From assembly GCF_963259705.1 (NCBI RefSeq), contig NC_081861.1:69793623-69857622 (forward strand): a stretch of DNA of 64,000 nucleotides. Direction: 5' to 3'. Positions 52,650 through 63,299 of this stretch are shown in pieces. The translations under genes and the position numbers were made by a program. Source of the DNA: Myotis daubentonii (Eukaryota > Chordata > Mammalia > Chiroptera > Vespertilionidae). Every line of letters begins with the position of its first letter. Position 1 is the first letter of the stretch. The notes beneath the pieces were generated by a model. It did not search any database. It saw only the letters and a program-made list of their open reading frames with translations, and was not told the DNA's origin.

Positions 52650-54129
52650 GAAATTTTTTATTTTTAGTTCAAGAGCACTTTTTAATTGGTTGGCTTATAT
52701 GAGATATTTGGCACTCTTCTATGAAACTTACATTTCTGTAATAAGAATGAGAATATTTTGGGGTACTATTAAGTCCCCATATTTAAATAAATATTAAATG
52801 TAAGAGGATGCTATCTATGCCTTTAAACATTAGATTACAACTTTAGTAGAAAAATATGTCCAAAATCATGAAAAGGTTCTTTAAAGATGATGGGTACATG
52901 GTGTGTGTTTGTGTGTGTGAGTGTGCGTGCACATGTGTGTGTTCTAGTTTGACCAAATTAATGATGAAATGGGTCCATAATTTGTAGTTATTTTATTTAT
53001 TGTAAGGGCTCTCTAAAATAGGCAGCAGATTTCAAGATGGGCCAAAATTTTATGTTTGTTTAGGATTACATTCAAATAAATTATTTGGTTTTTAGAAGCA
53101 TAAGATGAGTTGGATGACTTCTATAATAAAAAGTAATCATCTTTCAGTAGTTTGTATCTTTGAGAGAAATAAATCTTTTTCATAGACAAACTGGTTTTAG
53201 ATACTGATAAAATGTTTAATTGAACATTTTATGAAACAAAAATAAAATTTTGATATAAAGTTTTCTAACAAAAATAAAAACCCTTTGAAGGTGATAATGC
53301 ATATTTTCTTTACTAAAAGGTTTAATCTAAGGGAATTCTTGGATCTTTTTATGCTTAAGTCCCCATTTTGTTTGTGCTTTTGTAACATATTATAGTCTTA
53401 ATAAACAACTGGTTATGTATAATTCCAAGAGCTACTACCCTTAATTTTCAGCAATGTAAATGAAACAAATGTATGGTTTTTGTGGTATGTTTAACCATGT
53501 ATTTTCAAGTAGAGTGAGCCTAGAATGTGATGTCTATTTCATATATTCACTAATTCAGTTTAAAGGGAATGAACACCATTTGAGAATCAGAGAATATATC
53601 TGTACTCAGCTATTTGTACATGTAAGACCACCCGTGTTCTTATCTTAGTGGGTAAGTCTGTGATTTATAGAGGAAGCATTTAGTGAGTGAGCCTTGTAAA
53701 GGAAAGCAGAACACAAGCAGGGCAAGGTTCCATAAGGTTACACAATACCACATAAAGGGAGATGGTTTTTAATTTAGCAGCATGTGGTAACTTAAAAGGA
53801 ATGGTGTCAGTGAAAATTATATAATTCCCACTCAAGATGCTGGTGTCTTTTGCATGAACTGTAGGACATGTATGGGGTAGGACACTAGTTTGAGAAATTG
53901 CCTAGTAGAAATTTGAAAGAGTGTGGAGTCTGAAGTATGTTAAGGATGTCTCTATGGTGTCTGTGGATCAATAAGTCACAGAAGGGCCTGTCAAGAGTTT
54001 TGTGATCCTGCTGTGATAAAAGAAAAAGTAAAGGTCAGTTTCTTCAGCGTATAAAAGAACATGCAATATAGATCCATAGATCAGTAGAGCTTCTGTTCTA
54101 GAAGAGGTTGGTAAAGGTATTTTTAACAT
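52650..54129. other. 1.5-kb interval, nothing recognised
   Basis: AT-rich with a short GT-rich run at about 52900-52940. No repeat family or coding domain identified. Confidence 0.45.
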
Positions 54130-54330
54130 AACTTTAAAAGCACCAATCATAAAGATAAAAAATAGATTTGGCTACATTAAATTCAAGATCTCTGTTCTGA
54201 AAACAGAATTGAAAATGAGGTGGATGAGTGGGAGAAAATATTTGCAGCATTCATCACAAAGAAAGCATTAATACTAAAATATGCAACAAAACTCACTGAA
54301 AATCAGCAAGAATAAAATTCATAGAACAAT
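54130..54330 (+). mobile_element. Old LINE-1 ORF2 fragment
   Basis: Translation in broken frames resembles the L1 ORF2 C-terminal region (IWLH*IQDLCS..., ENEVDEWEKIFAAFITKK). Short and diverged. Confidence 0.55.
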
Positions 54331-54760
54331 ACATTTATATAAAATAACAAATAATTATTATTATATCTCCAAATACCATATTTTTCAAGCCTCTTTCAAT
54401 ATATAAGTAAGCATATGGAAGGAAGATTGAATATATATTAAATGAATAAAAAGAGAAACCTAAGTGGGTAGGAGAGTGGGATCATAGAAATGGTGTGAAG
54501 GAAATAATGTTAATAGTAAATAAAGATTAATGCATTTTTAATGATGATAACCTACAAAATGAAAAATATAATGAACTTAACTGAAGTCCAAAACAAAGTA
54601 ATGTAACAAATAGCTGAGTACTCAACCCAAATTTTCACTAGATTATGTCCTCTTATTAATTTCATGGCGTTATAAAGTTTATGGTTAACATATAGTGTGT
54701 GGTCTGTGTATTCTAAATGGCAATAGTTTCTTAGATATCTCAAAGGTCCATATATTTGTA

Positions 54761-55448
54761 CTAGGAGCCCAGTGCACAAATTCATGCACCTTGAAAGGAA
54801 CTGTGGGCTGCGAGGCTGCAGTGGGCACAGGTGTGGATCTCGGCCCATCCTCAGCACTCCTGCCTAGCCCCTGCCTGGCCCCTCCCATTGTGACCCTCAG
54901 TTCCCTGTCTGCTGGCAGCCACAGACTGCTGCCACCACTGCTGCCACTCCCACATGCTGACAGCACGGAGCAATTGGGGCAAGTACCAGCAGCAGATGAG
55001 AGCAGCGGCTGCTGCCCTGATCACCCTTCAGGAGCAGGGAGAGGTGGAGAAACCCTCAGGGCCTACTGAGGTTGGCAGCTGCTGCTCGCACCCACTGACA
55101 GCGCTGAGCAATTGGGACCAGTGCCAGGCACCAGCAGTAGGTGTGAGCGGGGCTGGTGCTGGCAGCACGTGCAAGTGCTGGGCAGGACTGTAGGGCATGG
55201 GAGCAAAGAATTTTCAGTAACCACCAGAGGCTCACCCCAATGACAGTGACCAGAGGCCCACCTTGTTCTCACCTCCTCCACCATCCCACCGCAGCCAACG
55301 CCTGCCATGTTCTGGGCTTTGCTGCCTGATGTTGAGGCCCTTTGTGTTCCATGCAGGCCCCCTGGTGGTCAGCACATGTCATAGTGACTGGTTGTTCCAT
55401 TGTTCTGCCCTTCAGTCGATTTGTATATTAGGGTTTTATATATGTAGA
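54761..55448 (-). mobile_element. Helitron (H16)
   Basis: Left edge on + CTAGGAGCCCAGTGCACAAA, hairpin ATTCATGCACC; right edge GATTTGTATATTAGGGTTTTATATATGTAGA then T. Carries AGGCCCCCTGGTGG at 55355-55368, a CTCF-like motif. Confidence 0.82.
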
Positions 55449-55854
55449 TATATATCTAGAATGATACTTTTCATTATAAGTTATAAAAAATACATTTTTG
55501 GATTTGAACTCATGGAACACAATTGAGGTTCAACCGTGGCCACAAAGAAAAATTATATACTTACATTTGAGCAAGGATTACTTTTGGAAAAGAAAGTGAT
55601 TGAATTATTAATCTGTTTAACTCATGACATAGTATTTATCTCTAGTTCTATTTATTTAACATAAGCTATCTAGATAAATATAGTAAATTGTTAATCTTAA
55701 ATCTTTATATGTAGTTTTTATGGAGATATTATATTTCTTATTTCAGTATTTCTGAGATATTTAATAATTAAAAAATAAAACAAATGAGTTATTTATTAAT
55801 AGCAGAGGTTAATTCAATCTTGATATTTTAGAATTTCTGTTTGCTAAAATTCCC
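55449..55854. other. AT-rich interval, nothing recognised
   Basis: About 400 bp of AT-rich DNA without features. Confidence 0.45.
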
Positions 55855-56212
55855 TATGATAGAGGACTGGTTAAAGAAGATGTGGTATATATACACATTT
55901 ACAACAACATGGATGGACCTTGAGAACATTATGTGAAATGAAATAAGTCGAACAGAGAAAAATAAGAACTATATGATTTAACTCATATGTGGAATATAAA
56001 ACTGAAACTTATGTTCATAAACAGCAGTGAGGTGGTTGCCAGAGGGAGGGGTGTGGGAGAAGAAAGGGGTCCTAATATGAGGTGACAGGAGAAGATTTGA
56101 CTTTGGGTGATGGGCACATGATCCTATAGACAGATTTTGTAAATTAATAATCCACACATGTAACCTATATGTTCATGTTGACTAATGTCACCTCAATAAA
56201 ATTTAAAATAAT
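55855..56212 (+). mobile_element. Old LINE-1 3' end
   Basis: ORF2 end and 3' UTR: CAACATGGATGGACCTTGAG, CTCATATGTGGAATATAAAA, GAGGTGGTTGCCAGAGGGAG, and a terminal AATAAAATTTAAAATAA. The layout fits an older mammalian L1 subfamily. Confidence 0.8.
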
Positions 56213-56225
56213 TTAATATAAATAA

Positions 56226-56520
56226 TTATTAACCAGTATATCAGTTTCCTGTAGCTTGTGTAATAAAGTACCACAATGTGGGTGATATAAATAACAAATT
56301 TATCGTCTCACAGTTCTGGATGCCAGAATCTGAAATCAAGGTGTCAGATGGGCAATGCTCTCTCCAAAGGCTCTAGAGGAGGGTCCCTCCTTGCCTCTAT
56401 ACAGCTTTTGGTGTTTGGTGGCAATCCTCAGCCTTCCTTGGCTTGTAGCAGCTGCATCATTTCAGTCTCTACCTCCATCTTCACCTGGCTGTCTTCAGCC
56501 TGTGTGTCTCTTCTCTTCTT
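56226..56520 (-). repeat. MLT1-like LTR fragment
   Basis: On +, TATCAGTTTCCTGTAGCTTG, AAAGTACCACAATGTGGGTG, TCTCACAGTTCTGGATGCCA, AAATCAAGGTGTCAG and CCTTGGCTTGTAG follow the inverted MLT1 consensus order as I remember it. Confidence 0.68.
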
Positions 56521-56553
56521 TTCCTTTTTAAAAATTTATTTTATTATTTATTA

Positions 56554-57226
56554 CTAGAGGTCCAGTGCATGAAATTCATGCACTTGGGAGGGGGGGGTCT
56601 CCTCATCTCGGCCTGCACCCTCTCGCAGTCCATGAGGCCTCAGGGTATGCTGTGAAGGCAGGAGAGGCTCCTGCCACTGCCGTGGCACTCTCCAGCTATG
56701 AGCCTGGTTTCTGGCTGAGTGGCACTCCCCATGTGGGAGCACACTGACCACCAGGGGGCAGCTCCTGCATTTAGCATATGCCCCCTGGTGGTCAACGCAC
56801 ATCATAGCAACAAGTTATTCTGCCATCAGGCTGAAACTGGCTCTTTGACATCATGGATTGGGAAAGAGAACAGGCAAGGCTGAGGGATCCCACTGGTGCA
56901 TAATCGGGGCCAGAGAAGAATGAGGGAGGTTGGCCAGCAAGGGAGGGACCGCAGGAGGGCTCCAGGGCATGTCCAACCTGTCTCGCTCCAGTCCCCATTG
57001 ACTGGACTCCAGCAGCAAGCTAACCTACCAGTCAGAGCATCTGTCCCCTGGTGGTCAGTGCACATCAAAGCAACTGATCGACCAGTTGTCTGTCTGCCCC
57101 CTGGTGGTCAGTGCATGTCATAGTGAGAGGTTGAGCAGCTTTAGCATATCATTAGCATATTACACTATGATTGGTTGAATGGCCGACTGGATGATTGACA
57201 GCATATTAGGCTTTTATTATATAGGA
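56554..57226 (-). mobile_element. Helitron (H17) with several CTCF-like motifs
   Basis: Left edge CTAGAGGTCCAGTGCATGAA with hairpin ATTCATGCACTTGGG; right edge GCATATTAGGCTTTTATTATATAGGA. Motifs: CCACCAGGGGGCAG (56748-56761), ATGCCCCCTGGTGG (56778-56791) and CTGCCCCCTGGTGG (57094-57107). Its TC end (57225-57226) touches the CTAG of H18 directly. It forms the left end of a five-Helitron array. Confidence 0.88.
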
Positions 57227-57937
57227 CTAGAGGCCTGGTGCACAAAAATTTGTGCACTTGGGGGGAAGGGGGGGGTCCCTCAGCCTGGCCTGTGCCCTCT
57301 TCGCAGTCTGGGACCCCTTGGGAGATAACGACCTGCTGGCTTAGGCCTGCTCCCGGGTAGCAGAGGGCAGGCCCAATCCCTAGGTGCAACCCCTGGTCGG
57401 GCTCAGAGCAGGGCTGATTGGGGAGTTGGGGCGCCACCCCTTGTCATGCACAGAGAAGGGCGGATTGGGAGGTTGCGATGCCACCCTCAGTCAAGCTCAG
57501 GGTAGGGCCAATTGGGGGGTTGGGGCACTGCCCCCTGTCACACTCAAGGCAGGGTCGATGGGGAGGTTGCGGCGCCACCCCCTGTCACGCACAGAGCAGG
57601 GTCAATCCGGGGGTTGGGGAGCTCCCCCCTGTCATGCACAGAGCAGGGCCCATCAGGGGGTTGAGGAGCTCCCCCCTGTCACTCACAGAGTAGGGCTGAT
57701 AGGGGAGTTAGGGCACCGCCCCCTGTCACGAACAGAGCAGGGCAGATAAGGAGGTTGTGGCCCTCCCCCCTGTCACACACAGAGCCTCAGGGCAATCAGG
57801 GGGTTTGGGCGCTGCCCCCTGTCACGCTGATCCTGGTGCTGGGAGGCCTCTCAGCTCTGCTGATCCTGGTGCTAGGAGGCCTCACGACTCCGCTGATCCC
57901 GGTGCTGGGAGGCATATTACCCTTTTACTATATAGGA
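57227..57937 (-). mobile_element. Helitron module A (H18), second copy
   Basis: Close relative of 28310-29223: same 3' hairpin (GTGCACAAAAATTTGTGCAC), same lead text (GGGAGATAACGACCTGCTGGC) and the 47-bp VNTR with fewer units (about 57400-57840). The right edge ACCCTTTTACTATATAGGA is fused to module B. Confidence 0.88.
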
Positions 57938-58552
57938 TAGAGGCCTGGTGCATGGGTGGGGCTGGCTGGTTTGCCCTGAAGGGTGTCCTGGATCAGGGTG
58001 GGGGTCCCCACTGGGGTGCCTGGCCAGCCTGGGTGAGGGGATGATGGCTGTTTGCAGCTGGTCACCCACCCTTCAGGGTGGGGGACCCCATTGGGGTGCC
58101 TGGTCAGTCTGGGTGAGGGGCTGAGGGCTGAAGCTTCCAACTGCTCCTTTTTTTCTTTTATTTTTTTATTCTGGGACAGCTTTAGCTCTGGCTCCAGCTC
58201 TGCTGAGGCCTCACTGCTGAAATCAGGTATCTGGTTTGTTTGTGTTCTATAATAGAAACAATGTATAACTCCAGCTCTGAGATCCCGGCTCGCTGAAAGC
58301 AGGTTTCTGGGGTTTTGTTTAGCTTCTATATTTGTTACAATGTTTCTAACTGCAGGCTCAGAGGCCGGCAAGGCAGGTGGGGAACGTTGGTTTTCTCCGT
58401 CACTGAAGCAAGCAAGCCTCATGTTAGCTTCCAGCTGCCTGGCTGCTGGCCGCCATCTTGGCTGGCAGTTAATTTGCATATCGCCCTGATTAGCCAATGG
58501 GAAGGGTAGTGGTCGTACACTAATTACCATGTTTCTCTTTTATTAGATAGGA
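57938..58552 (-). mobile_element. Helitron module B (H19), second copy
   Basis: Close relative of 29224-29852. Ends CATGCACCAGGCCTCTAT at the fusion and starts TCCTATCTAATAAAAGAG at 58552. On the - strand it has CCAAT (in CATTGGC), ATGCAAAT and CCAAGATGGCGGCC around 58450-58500. Confidence 0.85.
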
Positions 58553-59222
58553 TTAGTAGTGGCCTGGTGCCTAAAATTCGTGCATGGGGGGTGGGGGATG
58601 TCCCTCAGCCCAGCCTGCACCCTCTCCAACTTGGGACCTCTCAAAGGATGGCCTACTGCCAGTTTACAGGGATCGGGCCTAAACAGGCAGTTGGACATTC
58701 CTCTCACAATCCGATACTGCTGGCTCCTAACCACTCACCAGCCTGCCTGATCGCCCCTACCCACTCTGCCTGCCAGCCTACTTGCCCCCAACTGACTCCT
58801 GCTGCCGGCCTGCTTGCCCCCAAACGCCCCCCATCAGCCTGAATACCCCCAACTGCCCCCCATGCCAGTGTGCTCGCCCCCAACTGCACCCTCTGTTGGC
58901 CTGCTTGCCCCCAACTGCCCCCTGCTGGCCTTCTCACTACAAATTTCCCCCCCACTGTCCTTATCACCTCACAATGACCCCCACTGATGGCCTGCTCACC
59001 CCTAACTTGCCCCCTTGCTGGTCTGCTTACCCCCAATGGCCCCATCCCCATCAACCTGATCACTCACAACTGCCATCCCATCCTGGCATGATCACCCACA
59101 ACTCCCCTCCCCTCTTGGCCTCTAATTGCCTCTACCTTGGCCCTGCCACCATGGCTTTGTCCAGAAGAATGTATGGAAGGTCTCCTGGTCTAATTAGCAT
59201 ATTACCCTTTTATTAGTATAGA
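58553..59222 (-). mobile_element. Helitron (H20)
   Basis: 3' end region on the left: TAGTGGCCTGGTGCCTAAAATTCGTGCATGGG (decayed CTAG, weak hairpin). The interior has GCCTGCTTGCCCCCAACTGC-type units of about 30-60 bp. 5' end on the right: GCATATTACCCTTTTATTAGTATAGA. Confidence 0.8.
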
Positions 59223-59697
59223 TAGAGGCCTGGTGCACAGGTGGGGTCCGGCTGTTTTGCCCTGAAGGGTGTCCTGGATCAGGGTGGGCATCCTGCTGGG
59301 GTGCCTGACCAGTCTAGGTGAGGGGCTGAGGGCCATTTTCAGGCTGGACACTCCCCCCCAGTGACCCAAGCTCCCAGCCTCTCCTTTTTTTTCTTTTTTT
59401 TTTTCAGTGACTTCTTGAGGGGAGGCCAGAGCAGGCTGGAAGCAGGAATCTGGGATTTATTTATCTTCTATAATTGAAACTTTGTAGCCTTGAGTGGAGT
59501 TCAGGGTTGGCCAGGGCAAGCGGGAAGCTTGGCTTCCTCCATTGCCGGGGGCAACCCAAGCCTCCTGCTCACTCCAGATCCGTGGCCGCCGCCATCTTAG
59601 TTGGGTTAATTTGCATACTTGCTCCTGATTGGCTGGTGGGTGTAGTGGAGTGGCAGAGTGATGGTTAATTTGCATGCTTGTCTTTTCTTATCGTAGA
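59223..59697 (-). mobile_element. Helitron module B (H21), diverged
   Basis: Left edge TAGAGGCCTGGTGCACAGG (CTCTAT-type 3' end), right edge ATTTGCATGCTTGTCTTTTCTTATCGTAGA. On the - strand it has ATGCAAATTAACC, AAGATGGCGGCGGCC and the same AAAGTTTCAATTATAGAAG stretch as H11, but with GATAAAT where H11 has GGTAAAT, so the donor-like GT is absent here. Confidence 0.8.
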
Positions 59698-60180
59698 TTA
59701 TTATTTTTTTATAATATACAAAATAAAGCTGTCTCTGTGCGGTCTCCACTTTCCATCCTCGGGTATCAGGGTTTTCTCCTGCAAGTTTTCAGTTGATTAT
59801 TCGGGAAGTTTTTCTGTATTTTAGTTGTAATACCAGTTTGTTCCTGCGAGCATGTTCATGCAGCATCCACTTACTCTGCCGCAATCTGTTTCTTATAATT
59901 TATTAAATTAGGTGGCAAATATTAAATTATCACATATTTTCAGATTATCTATTTATCCCTATTTTAGTTTAACACAATATTTTCATAGATTGTGTGGTCT
60001 CAGAGTTTCAAGGCATACTTTTCTATGGAAGTATAGCTGCTAACAAGAGAACAGAGCCAGAGTATATAATGTATCAAGCAAAGGAAATCTTTTTCTATGG
60101 GCCTATTGCAAGAGAACTTGGTGCATCACAGGAACTAAATACCTTATATTTTAACATGATTGCTTTAATTGCTGTGTCAA
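59698..60180. other. AT-rich interval, nothing recognised
   Basis: No repeat or gene identified over about 480 bp. Confidence 0.4.
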
Positions 60181-60229
60181 AATTAGATTGTAAAGAGACT
60201 CAAGAGTAAAAAATGAGAGAACAGCAAGT

Positions 60230-60790
60230 TTTTGCAGTCTTCTGGGTAAGAGATGATGGTGCTCAGGCTGTAGTAGTAGCAGTGGAGGGGATGAGAAGTG
60301 ATCTGATTTGGAATGTGTTTAGAAGGAAAAGTGCATACGCCTTGATTTGGATGATGAAAGAAATAAATAAATTGGAGAATGAAATAGATAGGGTATTTTT
60401 CCAATTTTTTTGCTCTGAGGACCTGAGTAAATGATATCATTTACTGAGGTTTGGAATGCTATTGGCACAGTAAATGTGGGAGGAAGTCCAAGACACAGTT
60501 TTAGATATATTAAATTTGAAATGACTGTTAGACATACAAAATTTTTGAGTATGCAGTTGAATATCATAACGTGGACTTTGGGGCAAGGACTTGGCTGGAA
60601 ATATAAATTTGGAAACCATGAGTATATGAATGAGTTTTTAAGCAATGGGGCTAGATTAAATCATCTAGAAAGTGACTATAGATAGTAAAGTTCTACAACT
60701 GTGTCCTGAGGCACACAAACATTTAGACCAGAAAGAGATAGGGTATATATAGCTAAAGTGAGTAATAAAGTTAGTGGTAAGAGATATCCA
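60230..60790 (+). repeat. Old interspersed repeat, family not assigned
   Basis: The run of GGTAAGAGATGATGGTGCTC, GTAGTAGCAGTGGAGGGGAT, TTGAGTATGCAGTTGAATAT, GGCTGGAAATATAAATTTGG, TCCTGAGGCACACAAACATTTAG reads like a widely dispersed ancient mammalian repeat rather than a gene. I cannot name the family with confidence. The short open frames here are incidental. Confidence 0.5.
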
Positions 60791-60915
60791 GTGAGGGAGG
60801 AGGCAGAAAATCATATGTATAAATGATTTTCACCTGGTTTATTTATAATACTAATCAATAGAATGACCTCTTAGTACAACCAGGTATAAGTGCAGATCCT
60901 CTACATGTGACCAAT

Positions 60916-60917
<2 letters not shown>

Positions 60918-60971
<54 letters not shown>
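60918..60971. repeat. (AT)n microsatellite
   Basis: A pure AT dinucleotide run of about 54 bp, likely polymorphic. Confidence 0.95.
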
Positions 60972-60977
<6 letters not shown>

Positions 60978-60979
60978 CT

Positions 60980-61287
60980 GATGAATTGGTCAATTTAATG
61001 GTTAGTCAAATACAAAGACAACAAGCAATAGAAATAAACAAGACCATGAAAAATCTGTAAAACAGTTTTTATTGGACATTTAGAGCACCATGCAATTTAT
61101 TAATAATGATGGCATTTATTATAACTTTGAGAAAGAAACTAAAATGAATAAATAGTAAGTATGTGAGTAAATACAAATAAATGTATAAATAAATGTATAA
61201 ATATCAGGAAGTAAAGGAAAACAACAGATTTCACATTTAGTCATTAAAGTCACATCTTGCATATGATTATATATGCATCTAATAATT
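60980..61287. other. AT-rich interval, nothing recognised
   Basis: AAATAAATG-rich DNA without identifiable features. Confidence 0.4.
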
Positions 61288-61719
61288 ATATACTTATACT
61301 AATAATAGCCTAAATGGTCACCACGCCCTCATGCATCATGCCCTAACGTCGTCACAGGATAGCCATCACAAGATGGCTGTAACAAGATGGCCGTCACAAG
61401 ATGGCTGTGTGCACAGTGGAGGAGGGGCCCAGTGGAGGAGGCGGGTTGTGGAAGGGGAGGGCAGTTGTGGGTGATCAGGCTAGCAGGGGAGCAGTTAGGC
61501 GTCAATCACGCCAGCAGGGTAGTGGTTAGGGGCAATCAGGCAGGCAGGCAGGCAAGCGGTTAGGAGCCAGCAGTCCTGGATTGTAAGAGGGATGTCCAAC
61601 TGCATGGATCAGGCCTAAACCGGCAGTCAGACATCCCGGAGGGGTCCCAGATTGGAGAGGGTGCAGGCCGTGCTGAGGGACAACCCCCTGTGTATGAATT
61701 TCATGCACCAGGCCTCTAG
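61288..61719 (+). mobile_element. Helitron (H22)
   Basis: Degenerate start (ATACTAATAATAGCC); interior with ACAAGATGGCYGTCACAAGATGG tandem units (61340-61410) and GGCAGGCAGGCAGG; end hairpin TGTATGAATTTCATGCAC then CAGGCCTCTAG before T. Similar in layout to H1. Confidence 0.83.
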
Positions 61720-62559
61720 TTTGTACATAATGAGAAAAATTATTTCATTAAAATGTTACAAATATGAAAAAGGAAAGAACATGACATTACATTAGCTAGG
61801 TAATTAAAAAAAGTGATACATAATGATTATCAATCAAAAAAAAAAGGAAACCAGAGTCAGATAGCATTTTCATTTAAGAGATAGTTATTAGAAATATATT
61901 TATAGAATTCTGTAAACACTATGTGACTCAGAAAATAACAATTCTCCAAAAGTGATTTTTTTGAAATCTCTTAATCAATGCCCCCTGCCTCTGTACAGAA
62001 TATGACTGATGCCAAAACCAATTAGTTCACAGGAAATTAACAAGATTATGAAAGACAAAGTTCCTTCTAAATATCATGTCACTGACTACATATGTGGTTG
62101 ATATCTAAGAAAGCTCTGAGAAACTGACAAATTTGCAATTATTTCATTGACATCATTAATTTATAAGAGTTTATAAGGCCATCTTGTCCTAGAAAGTATG
62201 ATGTAATTAATTTCTCTAAGAAATTACTATTTATTTTGCTACCCACTATCCACATACATATGATATATTCAGGTGACCTCTTGTCTATGTATTTATACTT
62301 CAGAAAAAGATGTAGCTTTGTGGTTCCTGAACTTTTTTTAAATTGGGATGTGAGGGGGCTGCTGTAGGAAAAATAATTTTTTAAAATTAAAAATTAAGCA
62401 TAAATATAATGATATATTAAGATAAGATAATAAATCACAATAAATTTGAAATTATACAAGCTGTATATTATAGAACAATAAAATATTTATTTCTTAAATG
62501 TGTTACATGCCTCCAACATATTTTATTTTTTCAAATAAAATTCAATAAAGTTACCTACT
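61720..62559. other. AT-rich interval, nothing recognised
   Basis: About 840 bp of AT-rich DNA. No repeat, RNA or coding feature identified. Confidence 0.45.
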
Positions 62560-63290
62560 TTAAAATGAACAATTCAGTCTTATTTAGTACATTTACAATG
62601 TTGTGCAACTACCACCTCTACTTAATCCTGAAAAATTTCAAAAACTCAAAGTAAAACCTCTTAATCATTGAACAACTTCTCCTCATTTGTCCATTCCCTG
62701 TAAACTACCAGTGTGCCTGTTATATCTATAGGTTTATCTATTATAGATATTTCATATAAATAGAATCATGTAATAATGTCCTTCATGTCTGACTTCTTTA
62801 ACTGAGTATAATGTTTTGGGGGTTCATCCACATTATAACATACATCAGTACTTCATTCTTCTTATAGTTGAGTAATATTTCATTGTATGTATATATCACA
62901 ATTTATTTATCCATTCACCTGTTGATAAACACTTGGACTGTTTCCACCTTTTGACTATTGTGAATGCTGTTGCTATGAACATTTGTGTACATGTTTGAGT
63001 CCCTGCTTTCACTTATTTTGGGTATATACCTAGGAGCATAAATGTGTGATTACATGATCATTCTGTTTAACTTTTGAAGAACCACCAAACTTTTCTGTAG
63101 AAGTTGTACCATTTTCCATTTCCACTGTCAAAGTAAAGGAGTTACAATTTTTCCACATCCTCTCTAAAGTTTTTCATTTTCATTTATTATTTCTTTTTAA
63201 ATATAGCCATCTTAGTGGGCATGATGTGATATGTCATTTGGGTTTTATTGTGTTTTCTTAATTATTAATGATGTTGGGTCTAAAATGTTT
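62560..63290 (-). mobile_element. Old LINE-1 3' end
   Basis: On the - strand, old L1 ORF2 end and 3' UTR: complements of TATATACCCAAAATAAGTG, AGTATTGATGTATGTTATAATG-like and GAAAATGGTACAACTTC are in the expected order. Diverged more than the L1s in the centre of the window. Confidence 0.75.
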
Positions 63291-63299
63291 ATTTTCTTA

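Noticed and set aside
60918..60971. Origin or scaffold-attachment site at the (AT)n run
   Set aside because: A plain dinucleotide microsatellite; nothing else supports a function.
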